The notes: generated by a model from the sequence alone, not told the origin. Positions 1 to 6,256 are shown, numbered from the stretch's first letter. The stretch: 13,244 nucleotides of DNA from Planctomycetota bacterium (GCA_023150495.1 JAKLKT010000025.1:1-13244), one strand, 5' to 3'. Made by a program: numbers and translations.

Positions 1-329
1 AGATGGTCAAGAAGGGCGCGGACCTCTGCTGCGACACGTACGGTCTGCCCAAATGGAACCCCGACACCGGCTCGATCGACATGTACTACTGGTACTGGGG
101 CAGCCTCGCGCTATTCCAGGTGGGCGGCACGCATTGGCGCAAGTGGAACGAGGCGATCGTCGAGACGGTCGTGAAGCACCAGCACCCGATGGGCAGCGGC
201 TCGCGCACGGGCTCGTGGGACCCGCTCGACCCGTGGGGGCCGGACGGCGGCCGCGTCTATTCGACCGCGATGCTCACGATGTGCCTCGAGGTCTACTACC
301 GCTACGACCGCGTCTCCGGCGTCAAGTAG
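1..329 (+). CDS. Prenyltransferase/squalene-oxidase-repeat protein, C-terminal fragment (5' cut by window edge)
   Basis: The reading frame is open from the left edge (first full codon at base 3) to a TAG at 327-329, so only about the last 108 residues are present and the true start lies outside. The fragment has the look of the alpha/alpha-barrel repeat proteins related to terpene cyclases: an aromatic helix (MYYWYWGSLALFQ), a WRKWNEAI helix, then a QW-like turn (KHQ....GSGSRTGSWDP) and the closing GGRVYSTAMLTMCLEVYYRY helix. In planctomycetes such proteins are usually large and of unknown substrate; a real cyclase activity cannot be inferred because the catalytic part is not in view. The protein ends directly after the last helix, as family members do. 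The next gene starts 45 bp downstream behind its own promoter, so it is probably a separate transcription unit. Confidence 0.75.
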   Translation, partial: MVKKGADLCCDTYGLPKWNPDTGSIDMYYWYWGSLALFQVGGTHWRKWNEAIVETVVKHQHPMGSGSRTGSWDPLDPWGPDGGRVYSTAMLTMCLEVYYRYDRVSGVK

Positions 330-338
330 TCCACCGGC

Positions 339-366
339 TTGCGTGGTGTAACACCCGTGTTACACT
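339..366 (+). promoter_or_regulatory. Promoter of the toxin-antitoxin operon
   Basis: A -35-like TTGCGT (339-344) and a -10-like TACACT (361-366) are separated by 16 bp. The expected transcription start, about 7 nt after the -10 box, falls at the ATG of the antitoxin (375), and there is no Shine-Dalgarno, so the mRNA is probably leaderless or nearly so. The operator palindrome at 346-365 covers the spacer and most of the -10 box, so a bound repressor would block RNA polymerase. This is a sequence-only prediction. Confidence 0.6.
346..365. promoter_or_regulatory. Operator: perfect inverted repeat of GTGTWACAC sites
   Basis: GTGTAACAC (346-354) and GTGTTACAC (357-365) are exact reverse complements with a CC spacer. 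Each half is also a small palindrome (GTGT-A-ACAC and GTGT-T-ACAC), so the site can be read as two identical binding units whose centres are 11 bp apart, about one helical turn. This is the geometry expected for two ribbon-helix-helix dimers side by side on one DNA face. It lies just before the antitoxin gene and overlaps its promoter, which fits autorepression by the antitoxin or the toxin-antitoxin complex. Confidence 0.75.
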
Positions 367-374
367 AGCTGGCG

Positions 375-623
375 ATGGCCACGACCAAGCCCCGGATCAA
401 CGTCGTGCTGGACCGGGCCTCCTACAAGGAGCTCGAGGCGCTGGCGGACAGGCACGGCTGCTCGCTGTCGGAGCAGGTCCGCTCCATGGTGCTCGACATG
501 CTCGATCTGCTCGAGGACCGCACGCTCGCCGCGGCCGCGGTATCGCGGCGTCGCACGCTGCGCGGCAAGGCGATGCTCTCGCACGAGCAGGTCTGGGCGA
601 AGAGAGCCAAGATCCGCGGGTAG
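375..623 (+). CDS. Ribbon-helix-helix antitoxin of a type II toxin-antitoxin pair
   Basis: This 82-residue protein begins with a beta strand (RINVVLD, residues 7-13) followed by two helices (SYKELEALADRHG and LSEQVRSMVLDMLDLL), the CopG/RelB-like ribbon-helix-helix fold that dimerises and binds DNA. The C-terminal third (residues about 50-82), charged and ending LSHEQVWAKRAKIRG, would be the segment that wraps and neutralises the toxin. The toxin gene follows after 9 bp. The ATG at 375 is chosen because it lies 8 nt after the predicted -10 box and directly precedes the strand; no Shine-Dalgarno is present. Size, order (antitoxin first) and the operator all fit a self-regulated pair. The exact antitoxin subfamily is not clear to me. 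Confidence 0.8.
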   Translation: MATTKPRINVVLDRASYKELEALADRHGCSLSEQVRSMVLDMLDLLEDRTLAAAAVSRRRTLRGKAMLSHEQVWAKRAKIRG

Positions 624-632
624 CGGCCCCGC

Positions 633-923
633 ATGGCGTGGCGAGTCGCCTACCACCCGGAGGTTCCGAAGGACCTGGAGGCGATTCCGGCGAACATGCG
701 TGACCGGATCCGTAGGGCGATCGAAGGCCGCCTCGTGACGAGGCCCGAGGAATACGGCGAGCGGCTGAGGAAGGACCTCGCCGGGGCCTGGAAGCTCCGT
801 GTCGGCGACTACCGGGTGGTGTTCGACCTGGACCAGAAGCACGCCCTCGTCACGGTGCTCCTGATCGCGCACCGTCGATCCGCGTACGGCGAAGTCGCCG
901 GGCGCCGGCGCGAGAAGCCCTGA
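633..923 (+). CDS. RelE/ParE-family toxin
   Basis: The 96-residue product has the compact RelE/ParE layout: an N-terminal strand (WRVAYHPEV), two helices (KDLEAIPANMRDRIRRAIEGRL), then the beta sheet with the family hallmark WKLRVGDYRVVFDLDQ (residues 53-68) and a last strand VLLIAHRRSAY (75-85). RelE members cut mRNA on the ribosome, whereas ParE members poison gyrase. The conserved R-V-G-D-Y-R-V-V-F and the H-R-R-x-x-x-Y ending favour the RelE branch, but activity is not provable from sequence. Translation probably depends on the antitoxin: the gap is only 9 bp and no good ribosome site precedes the ATG. The stop lies 9 bp from the stop of the convergent PLP-enzyme gene, with no terminator between them. 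Confidence 0.85.
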   Translation: MAWRVAYHPEVPKDLEAIPANMRDRIRRAIEGRLVTRPEEYGERLRKDLAGAWKLRVGDYRVVFDLDQKHALVTVLLIAHRRSAYGEVAGRRREKP

Positions 924-932
924 GCTGCCCGC

Positions 933-2066
933 TCACGTCGGAAGAGCCTGCTGGAGATCCCCCGCGAGCGTCTCGAACGGCTCGAGGCCGACCGAGAGGC
1001 GGATGAGGCCGTCGGCGACGCCCATGCGCGCGCGGTCCGCGGCGGGGACCATCGCGTGCGACGTGTGCACGGGCAGCGACGCGATCGTCTCCACGCCGCC
1101 GAGCGACACCGCGCGGCCGATCACCCGGAACCTGTCGTAGACGCGCACCGCCGCCGCGAGGCCGCCCTCCACCTCGAACGCGAGCATCGCGCCCGGCATC
1201 TCCATCTGCCGCCTCGCCACCGCGTGGTCCGGATGGCCAAGGAGCCCGGGATAGTGCACGGCCGCGACGCCCTTTCTCCCCGCGAGGAACCGCGCCAGCC
1301 TCCCCGCGGTCTCCGACTGCTGCCGCGCGCGGAGCGCGAGCGTCTTCATCGACCGCGCGACGAGCCACGCCGTGTCCGGCCCGAGGATCCCGCCCGTCCG
1401 CCGCCGGAACCCCTCGATCGCCTGCAGGTGCTCGTGCCGTCCCCCTACGACCCCCCCGATCGCGTCCGAGTGGCCGCCCATGTACTTCGTCGCGCTGTGC
1501 ATCACGATGTCCGCGCCGAGCGAGCAGACCCTCTGCAGCGGAGGCGGCGCGAACGTCGCGTCCACGGAGAGGAGCGCGCCGGCGGCGTGCGCGGCCTTCG
1601 CCACGCGCGCCACGTCCACCACCCGGCAGAGCGGGTTCGTCGGCGTCTCGATGTGCACGAGGCGCGCCCCCTTGAAGTCGAGCGTCCCGAACGGGTCGAA
1701 CCGCACCACGCGGATCCCGAACCGCGGCAGGTCCTTCTCGAGGAGCGCGGTCGTCCCGCCGTAGACGTCGCGCGCGACGGCGACCAATCCGTCGCCGAGC
1801 GGCGCGCAGAAGAGCGCGTGGAGCGCCGCCATGCCCGATGCGAACGAGACGGCGCCGTCGACGCCCTCCGCCTCCGCGACCGCGCTCTCGAACGCGCGGG
1901 CCGCGGGGTGCCCGTAGCGGGGGTAGAACTCGCCGTCCCGCTCGCCGGCGCCCACGGCGCGGAGCGCTTCCGCGCTCCCGTGGGCGAACGTCGTCGCGCG
2001 GACAAGGGTGGGGGCGAGGGGGCCCAGGGGGGGAGCGGCGTCGCCGCGGCAGCCGTAGGGTCTCAT
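933..2066 (-). CDS. PLP-dependent trans-sulfuration enzyme (cystathionine gamma-synthase / gamma-lyase family)
   Basis: The 377-residue protein has the usual length and motifs of the Cys/Met-metabolism PLP family. It has YPRYGHP (48-54), where the family normally reads Y-x-R-x-x-N-P, FASGMAA (75-81) and VYGGTT (101-106) for phosphate and cofactor binding, VDATF with Asp169 near the PLP ring, and SATKYMGGHSD with the Schiff-base Lys194. SLGGVETIASLPVHTSH (321-337) and RLSVGLE (356-362) form the C-terminal substrate part. Members make or break cystathionine, or eliminate from methionine or O-acyl-homoserine; sequence alone does not say which. The frame stays open about 740 bp further upstream, but that part is the shadow of the divergent protease gene; the ATG at 2066 fits family length. 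No Shine-Dalgarno is evident. The start codons of the two divergent genes are only 45 bp apart. Confidence 0.88.
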   Translation of the reverse strand: MRPYGCRGDAAPPLGPLAPTLVRATTFAHGSAEALRAVGAGERDGEFYPRYGHPAARAFESAVAEAEGVDGAVSFASGMAALHALFCAPLGDGLVAVARDVYGGTTALLEKDLPRFGIRVVRFDPFGTLDFKGARLVHIETPTNPLCRVVDVARVAKAAHAAGALLSVDATFAPPPLQRVCSLGADIVMHSATKYMGGHSDAIGGVVGGRHEHLQAIEGFRRRTGGILGPDTAWLVARSMKTLALRARQQSETAGRLARFLAGRKGVAAVHYPGLLGHPDHAVARRQMEMPGAMLAFEVEGGLAAAVRVYDRFRVIGRAVSLGGVETIASLPVHTSHAMVPAADRARMGVADGLIRLSVGLEPFETLAGDLQQALPT

Positions 2067-2074
2067 CCCGGGGA

Positions 2075-2103
2075 TTGGAACCCGCGGACGCCCGCGGCAC
2101 AAT
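2075..2103 (+). promoter_or_regulatory. Promoter of the M48 protease gene, with CCGCGG repeats in its spacer
   Basis: TTGGAA (2075-2080) and CACAAT (2098-2103) are 17 bp apart, and the ATG at 2112 follows after 8 nt, the same geometry as the toxin-antitoxin promoter; the mRNA is probably leaderless. The 17-bp spacer contains two CCGCGG palindromes (2082-2087 and 2092-2097) with centres 10 bp apart, which together make an inverted repeat. As this is also the only upstream region of the divergent PLP-enzyme gene, one regulator could control both. CCGCGG is easy to find by chance in such GC-rich DNA. Confidence 0.45.
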
Positions 2104-2111
2104 GGTCCGCC

Positions 2112-2930
2112 ATGCGAAGCCGGCTCCTCCTCTCCCTCGCGCTCCCTCTCCTCCTCGCCACCTGCAAGACGAGCCCGTACACGGGCCGGAAGCAGATGCA
2201 CCTCTTCAGCGAGTCCTACATGAACGACATGGGGGCTCAGGCGTACGTCGAGATGACGGGAGCCGCCAACGCGAAGCTCATCACCGACCCGAAGTACTTC
2301 GCCCCGCTCCAGGAAGTCGGCAACGCGATCGCGCAGGCGGCGAACAAGCCGTCCTTCAAGTGGGAGTTCAAGCTGATCGACGACCCGGAGACGGTCAACG
2401 CGTGGTGCCTGCCCGGCGGGAAGATCGCTTTCTACACGGCGATCTATCCGATCCTCGAAGACACGAACGGCATGGCGATCGTCATGGGCCACGAGGTGAT
2501 GCACGCGCTCCTCGAGCACGGCAACGAACGCATGAGCCAGAGCACGCTCGCGAACGGCATCCTCGCGGCGAGCTCCGTCGCGCTCTCGAACAACAAGTAC
2601 CACAACGAGATCATCGGCCTCATGGGCGCGGGCGCGACGGTCGGCGTGCTCCTGCCGTACAGCCGGAAGCACGAGAGCGAGGCGGACGAGCAGGGGCTCT
2701 ACCTCGCGGCGAAGGCGGGCTACGACCCGGAGGCGGGGATCCAGGTCTGGGAGCGGATGGCGAAGCTCTCCGAGGGCGCGCGGCCGCCGGAGTTCCTCTC
2801 GACGCACCCGGACCCGCGGAATCGCATCAAGAACATGCAGAAGTGGATGCCCAAGGCGAAGCAGCTCTACGCGCAGTCGCAGAAGAAGACGAACCAGAAG
2901 CTCCTGGTCCCGCCGGGCGTGAAGAAGTAG
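2112..2930 (+). CDS. M48-family zinc metalloprotease, predicted lipoprotein
   Basis: The 272-residue protein starts with a basic, leucine-rich signal (residues 1-17) ending in LLATC; Cys18 is a plausible lipidation site, though Thr at -1 is not the usual Gly/Ala/Ser. The following KTSPYTGRKQMHLFSE is typical of the secreted M48 subgroup found in BepA/LoiP-like and Oma1-like proteins. The zinc site is HEVMH (127-131), with the third ligand Glu188 in SRKHESEAD. FLSTHPDPRNRIKNM (228-242) is the family's C-terminal signature. Residues 104-115 give the GKIAFYTAIYPIL strand-helix found before the active site in the family. Such enzymes handle quality control of envelope or outer-membrane proteins. 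The ATG at 2112 is chosen because it begins the signal peptide and sits 8 nt after the predicted -10; another ATG at 2102 is out of frame. It has no TPR domain, unlike BepA. Confidence 0.9.
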   Translation: MRSRLLLSLALPLLLATCKTSPYTGRKQMHLFSESYMNDMGAQAYVEMTGAANAKLITDPKYFAPLQEVGNAIAQAANKPSFKWEFKLIDDPETVNAWCLPGGKIAFYTAIYPILEDTNGMAIVMGHEVMHALLEHGNERMSQSTLANGILAASSVALSNNKYHNEIIGLMGAGATVGVLLPYSRKHESEADEQGLYLAAKAGYDPEAGIQVWERMAKLSEGARPPEFLSTHPDPRNRIKNMQKWMPKAKQLYAQSQKKTNQKLLVPPGVKK

Positions 2931-2933
2931 GAA

Positions 2934-2955
2934 GGGGAGGGGCGCGGGGAGGGGG
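2934..2955 (+). other. Potential G-quadruplex between convergent genes
   Basis: Four tracts of at least four G (2934-2937, 2939-2942, 2946-2949, 2951-2955) are separated by loops A, CGC and A. This meets the canonical intramolecular quadruplex pattern with short loops. It begins 4 bases after the protease stop and ends next to the stop of the convergent gene (complement of 2956-2958), so it occupies the whole intergenic gap. In the protease mRNA it could act in 3' end formation or stability; a conventional U-tailed terminator is not seen here. Confidence 0.5.
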
Positions 2956-4266
2956 TCAGCCCCCGAACCGCCAGACGATCTCGTACTCCTCCGGCATGTC
3001 CTTGAACGCCTCCGGGACGGGAACCGCCGCCTCGAGGCGCACGCCGGGTTCGTACTGGAGCCGCTCGCCGGTGTAGGGGTCGATGGCCCACTCCTCGCCG
3101 ACGAGCGGGACGACGGCGTCGAGCGATTCCGGCCACGCGCCGGTCGTCTGCCTGAGCTCCAGCAGCGCGAGGCCGACGCGGGCGATGCGGATCCGGGCTT
3201 CGTGCCGCAGGCGCACGGGGATTGCCTTCATGGGCAGGATCGCCCAGAGGTGCGAGAGGAAGTTCGGAACGCCCCTCGCGTACTCGTCGCGGAGCGCTTC
3301 CGCGCGCGGCCGGGCGTCGCGAGCGGGCAGCTCGACGAGCCCGAGCGCCCCGTCCATGAGATCGAGCAGCCGCAGCGCGTCCCTGTAGGCGAGCGGACGG
3401 ACGATCCAGGAGCCGGAGAAGTCGACACGGGTCGGATCCGGTTGCCTCGCGTCATCGCTGAGCAGGTTCCCGGTCTCCCTCGCGATCGTGATGACGCTCT
3501 CGCCGGCGATCCACCTGCGCGAGACGCTGAGGCCGATGACGCGCTCCCCCCGGAACGCCTTGCGCAGGTCGCTCGCGACGTCGATCCTCGCGAAGCGCGG
3601 GTCGAGGAGCGCACGCGCGGCGCGGGCGTCGAAACCAGGCCTCCCCGCGAGCGCCACGAGCGACTCCGCGGCGATCTCCTCCACGGTCCACCGGACGAGC
3701 ACGAGGATGAGGCAGGACCGCTCGAGCTTCGGCGCGAGGTCGAGGATGGTCGCCAGCTCGCGCAGGACCTCCGGCGTGGCGCGCTCCGCCATGCGGACCC
3801 GGTTCCGCAGGAACGTGGCCGCGGTCTGCATCTGCGGGAGGGCCTTCACCTCCATCGCGAGGCCCGCCTCCCAATCGAGGTCTTGCCACATGTCGGGCTT
3901 CGCCGCGGCTCGGGCAAGCAGGTCTACGTAGGGGTCTCCTCTCTCCAGCCACGAGGCGATCTCCGCGTGGTCCTCCTCGAACCACGTGTCCTCCCCCCAG
4001 TCGAGCTTGTCCGGGGCAGGCTCCATGTGCTCCTCGTACCACTTGTGCGCCTCCTCCCAGAGCGCCGCGGCGTTGTCCTCGTCCGGGATCCTCGGGCGCC
4101 GGAGGTCGCCGAGGTCCACGGGCTCGCCTGCCGCGCGCAGCTTGGCGATCCGCCCCTCGAACTCCCACTTGAGCGTGAGCGTCCAGCCGGCGTGCGCCGC
4201 GAGGAGCAGGAGCAGCGGCAGCACGATCCAGCGCACCCAGAAGGGGCGCAGCAGCCGGCGGATCAT
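2956..4266 (-). CDS. Uncharacterised membrane-anchored protein coupled to trmL
   Basis: I do not recognise this 436-residue protein. An N-terminal basic stretch (MIRRLLRPFWVRW) leads into one hydrophobic segment (about 14-31), so most of the chain is probably outside the cytoplasmic membrane. Residues 35-350 are largely helical and acidic, rich in Trp and Leu. The C-terminus (residues 356-405) reads IARVGLALLELRQTTGAWPESLDAVVP and then DPYTGERLQYEPG. That combination of a helix, a (Y/W)PxSLD turn and DPxTGxxLxY recurs at the ends of many secreted proteins of planctomycetes and resembles the C-terminal part of pseudopilin-like proteins. The ATG at 4266 overlaps the trmL stop as ATGA, implying translational coupling. 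The frame is open further upstream, but that part is a shadow of trmL and the peroxidase gene. No enzyme motif is visible. Confidence 0.75.
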   Translation of the reverse strand: MIRRLLRPFWVRWIVLPLLLLLAAHAGWTLTLKWEFEGRIAKLRAAGEPVDLGDLRRPRIPDEDNAAALWEEAHKWYEEHMEPAPDKLDWGEDTWFEEDHAEIASWLERGDPYVDLLARAAAKPDMWQDLDWEAGLAMEVKALPQMQTAATFLRNRVRMAERATPEVLRELATILDLAPKLERSCLILVLVRWTVEEIAAESLVALAGRPGFDARAARALLDPRFARIDVASDLRKAFRGERVIGLSVSRRWIAGESVITIARETGNLLSDDARQPDPTRVDFSGSWIVRPLAYRDALRLLDLMDGALGLVELPARDARPRAEALRDEYARGVPNFLSHLWAILPMKAIPVRLRHEARIRIARVGLALLELRQTTGAWPESLDAVVPLVGEEWAIDPYTGERLQYEPGVRLEAAVPVPEAFKDMPEEYEIVWRFGG

Positions 4267-4715
4267 CGGCGCCTCCGCAGCGCCTCGTAGAGCGTGATTC
4301 CGACCGCCGTCGAGAGGTTCAGCGACCGCGCGCGCGGGTCCACGATCGGGAGGCGCACGAGCCGGTCCTCGTGACGATCGCGCACGTGCCCCCGGAGCCC
4401 CCTGCTTTCGCTCCCGAAGACGAAGACCGCCTCGTCCGGGATCTCCATGTCGTAGAGGTCCGCCTTGCCGTCCGCGGTCATGAAGAACGGGACGCCGAGC
4501 CTCGGCAGCTCCGCCTCGAACGCCTCGAACGAGTCGTGCAACACCGGGTCCACGTGCTCCCAGTAGTCGAGGCCCGCCCGGCGCAGCCACCGCTCGCCGA
4601 GGTGGAACCCGAGCGGCCGCACGAGGTGGAGCCTCGCCCCCGCCGCGAGGCACGTGCGCCCGGCGTTCCCCGTGTTCCACGGGATCTCGGGCTCGACGAG
4701 TACGACGTGCAACAT
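4263..4715 (-). CDS. trmL: tRNA (cytidine(34)-2'-O)-methyltransferase TrmL
   Basis: The 150-residue protein has the size and the three signature blocks of the single-domain SPOUT methyltransferase TrmL, which uses S-adenosylmethionine to 2'-O-methylate the wobble base of certain leucine tRNAs. Motif 1 is EPEIPWNTGNAGRTC (8-22), motif 2 FVFGSESRGL (98-107), and motif 3 VRLPIV....RSLNLSTAVGI (120-140). Motifs 2 and 3 build the trefoil-knot SAM pocket. The family usually reads P-x-x-x-GN-x-x-R in motif 1, as here. The ATG at 4715 gives a standard length. It is followed with a 4-base overlap by the uncharacterised membrane protein, and it diverges from the first peroxidase gene across an 80-bp region full of repeats. 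The symbol rests on motif recognition; the closest alternatives are other SPOUT RNA methyltransferases. Confidence 0.87.
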   Translation of the reverse strand: MLHVVLVEPEIPWNTGNAGRTCLAAGARLHLVRPLGFHLGERWLRRAGLDYWEHVDPVLHDSFEAFEAELPRLGVPFFMTADGKADLYDMEIPDEAVFVFGSESRGLRGHVRDRHEDRLVRLPIVDPRARSLNLSTAVGITLYEALRRRR

Positions 4716-4722
4716 CCTGCCA

Positions 4723-4775
4723 CCGGACCGTAACGCGCGGCTTCCATCCTACGCGGTCCGGGGTCCGGACCCCGG
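4723..4775. promoter_or_regulatory. Cluster of GGTCCGG/CCGGACC repeats with an 18-bp palindrome
   Basis: The 80-bp divergent region between trmL and the first peroxidase gene holds four copies of a 7-mer: CCGGACC at 4723-4729 and 4765-4771, GGTCCGG at 4755-4761 and, directly abutting, 4762-4768. An inverted pair (4723-4730 with 4754-4761) has 8-bp arms. The last copies lie in a perfect palindrome, CCGGGGTCC-GGACCCCGG (4758-4775), ending 20 bp before the peroxidase ATG. This looks like an operator array for one or both divergent genes. It could also be an RNA hairpin (7-bp stem, CCGG loop), but there is no T-tract for termination. Confidence 0.45.
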
Positions 4776-4795
4776 TTTGCGATGCGGCCCTCGCC

Positions 4796-6187
4796 ATGCG
4801 AGTCGCTGCCGCCGTGCTCGCGCTCCTCCTCCCCGCGCTCGCGGCGGAGGACCCGAAGGTCGAGCTCGGCCGGCGGCTCTTCATGGACCCCACCGTGAGC
4901 CGGACGGGGCGCGTCTCCTGCTCCTCGTGCCACGAGCCGGAGCACGGGTTCAGCGACCCTCGCGTGCTTTCCGAGGACGAGCACGGCCCGTCGCGGCGCC
5001 ACAGCCAGCCGCTCCTCGACCTCGCGGCAGGGCAGCCGCTCCACTGGGACGGTGAGTTCGGCACGCTCCGCGAGGTCCTGACCGTGCGGCTCGCGACGGT
5101 CGTGGAGGCGACGGCGCTCACGCGATCGCTGCAGGCGCGCCGCATCCGCGTCGCGAAGGAGGCGGGACGCGTGACCGCCTTCGCCGGCGGCCGGATCCCC
5201 TACGGGCTTCGGTCCCCGGACGAGGTCCGCCCGCGCGACCTCCCGGAGCACGTGCTTCCGGACGACGGGCTCCCGGTCGCGAAGCGGCTCATGTCCGACG
5301 GCCGCTATCGCCGCGGGTTCGTCGCCGCGTTCGGCACGTCGGAGGTCACGACCGCGCGCGTCGTCGAGGCGCTCGAGGCCTACGTGCTCTCCCTCCGGTC
5401 CGGCACGAGCCCGTTCGACCGCTTCCGCGCGGGCGACACCGCGGCGCTCACGGACGTGCAACGGGTCGGGCTCTCGCTCTTCCTCAACGAGGCCGGCTGC
5501 GCCGCCTGCCACACGGTCGGCGAGAAGGCGGCGTTCACCGACGGCCGCTTCCACAACACCGGCGTGGCGTTCCACGCCGACGCGGAGAGGTTCGGCGAGG
5601 GCATCGACCTCTCGCTCCTCTTCGACTTCAAGGACGGGGGCGCGGGGGAAGTGACGCTCTTCCGCGAACACCTCGCGACGTTCAAGACCCCGTCGCTCAG
5701 GGACGTCGCGCGGCGCCCGCCCTACATGCACGACGGATCGTTAGCGACGCTCGCCGATGTCGTGCGCTTCTACAACCGGGGCGGGACGCCGAACCGCGGG
5801 ATCGACCCGCGCATCCGGCCGCTCCGCCTGACCGAGTGGGAGATGGAGTGCCTCGTCGCGTTCCTCGAGGCGCTCACGAGCGACGAGCGCCCCGGGCTCG
5901 GTCCCCTGCCGCCGCGGCCGCGGCGGGCGATGATCGAGGTGCTCGAGGACGGCCGCCCGCTCCGGGACCTCGCGGTCGAGGTCGTCCCGGCCGGCGACCG
6001 GCTCGCGGGCGCGCCGCCGGCCGAGCCCGTCCGCAAGCACCGGACCGACATCCTTGGCCGCTTCTGGTTCGAGTTCCCGGGTCGGACGCACGTCCGGCTG
6101 GTGTCGCGGAGCCACGAGATCCTCCGTGGCCGGCTGATCCCGGACAGCGTGACGAGCCTCACGGCCCGAGCCAGTCCCCTCGAATGA
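4796..6187 (+). CDS. Diheme cytochrome c peroxidase (MauG/CcpA family) with C-terminal beta domain, paralog 1
   Basis: This 463-residue exported protein has a signal peptide (residues 1-17, cut near ALA-AED) and two heme c sites, CSSCH (42-46) and CAACH (235-239). After the first heme come FSDPR and RRHSQPLLD, where His69 is a candidate distal residue, then LHWDGEFGTLREV (82-94), the W-D-G block of the family. After the second heme come FHNTGVAF and FKTPSLRDVARRPPYMHDGS; Met311 is the likely axial ligand of the high-potential heme. Such enzymes reduce peroxide with electrons from small cytochromes or, in MauG types, oxidise a partner. Residues about 378-463 form an extra beta-rich domain (EVLEDGRPLRDLAVEVVPAGDRL..., TDILGRFWFEFPG), like a carboxypeptidase regulatory or transthyretin fold. 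No Shine-Dalgarno precedes the ATG. A paralog lies 103 bp downstream. Confidence 0.87.
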   Translation: MRVAAAVLALLLPALAAEDPKVELGRRLFMDPTVSRTGRVSCSSCHEPEHGFSDPRVLSEDEHGPSRRHSQPLLDLAAGQPLHWDGEFGTLREVLTVRLATVVEATALTRSLQARRIRVAKEAGRVTAFAGGRIPYGLRSPDEVRPRDLPEHVLPDDGLPVAKRLMSDGRYRRGFVAAFGTSEVTTARVVEALEAYVLSLRSGTSPFDRFRAGDTAALTDVQRVGLSLFLNEAGCAACHTVGEKAAFTDGRFHNTGVAFHADAERFGEGIDLSLLFDFKDGGAGEVTLFREHLATFKTPSLRDVARRPPYMHDGSLATLADVVRFYNRGGTPNRGIDPRIRPLRLTEWEMECLVAFLEALTSDERPGLGPLPPRPRRAMIEVLEDGRPLRDLAVEVVPAGDRLAGAPPAEPVRKHRTDILGRFWFEFPGRTHVRLVSRSHEILRGRLIPDSVTSLTARASPLE

Positions 6188-6219
6188 CTGCCCCCGGGAC
6201 CCCTCCTTTCCATCCCGCG

Positions 6220-6243
6220 GCGTGCAACAAACCCGTTGCGCGC
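6220..6243 (+). other. Inverted repeat between the two peroxidase genes
   Basis: Arms 6220-6228 and 6235-6243 (GCGTGCAAC and GTTGCGCGC) pair over 9 bp with one G-U and a six-base loop AAACCC. It is followed by GTTTCC rather than a solid T-tract, so it is at best a weak terminator; it might instead be an operator. Its position, 33 bp after the first stop, suggests the second gene can be expressed separately from the first. Confidence 0.35.
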
Positions 6244-6256
6244 GCGTTTCCATATT

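Noticed and set aside
1056..2111. Long plus-strand extension upstream of the M48 protease start
   Set aside because: It is the Arg/His-rich antisense shadow of the PLP enzyme; the signal peptide and promoter place the true start at 2112.
2067..2807. Upstream in-frame extension of the minus-strand PLP enzyme (total 624 residues)
   Set aside because: The added part is low-complexity, Arg/Val/Leu-rich and lies opposite the well-conserved M48 protease gene; the family length fits a start at 2066.
2951..2964. GGGGG-TCAG-CCCCC hairpin as terminator of the minus-strand operon
   Set aside because: Only a 5-bp stem, includes the stop codon and has no U-tract on either strand; treated as part of the G-tract element instead.
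4267..5145. Extension of the unknown minus-strand protein to 729 residues
   Set aside because: It runs through trmL and antisense to the peroxidase gene with biased composition; the membrane segment begins just after the ATG at 4266.
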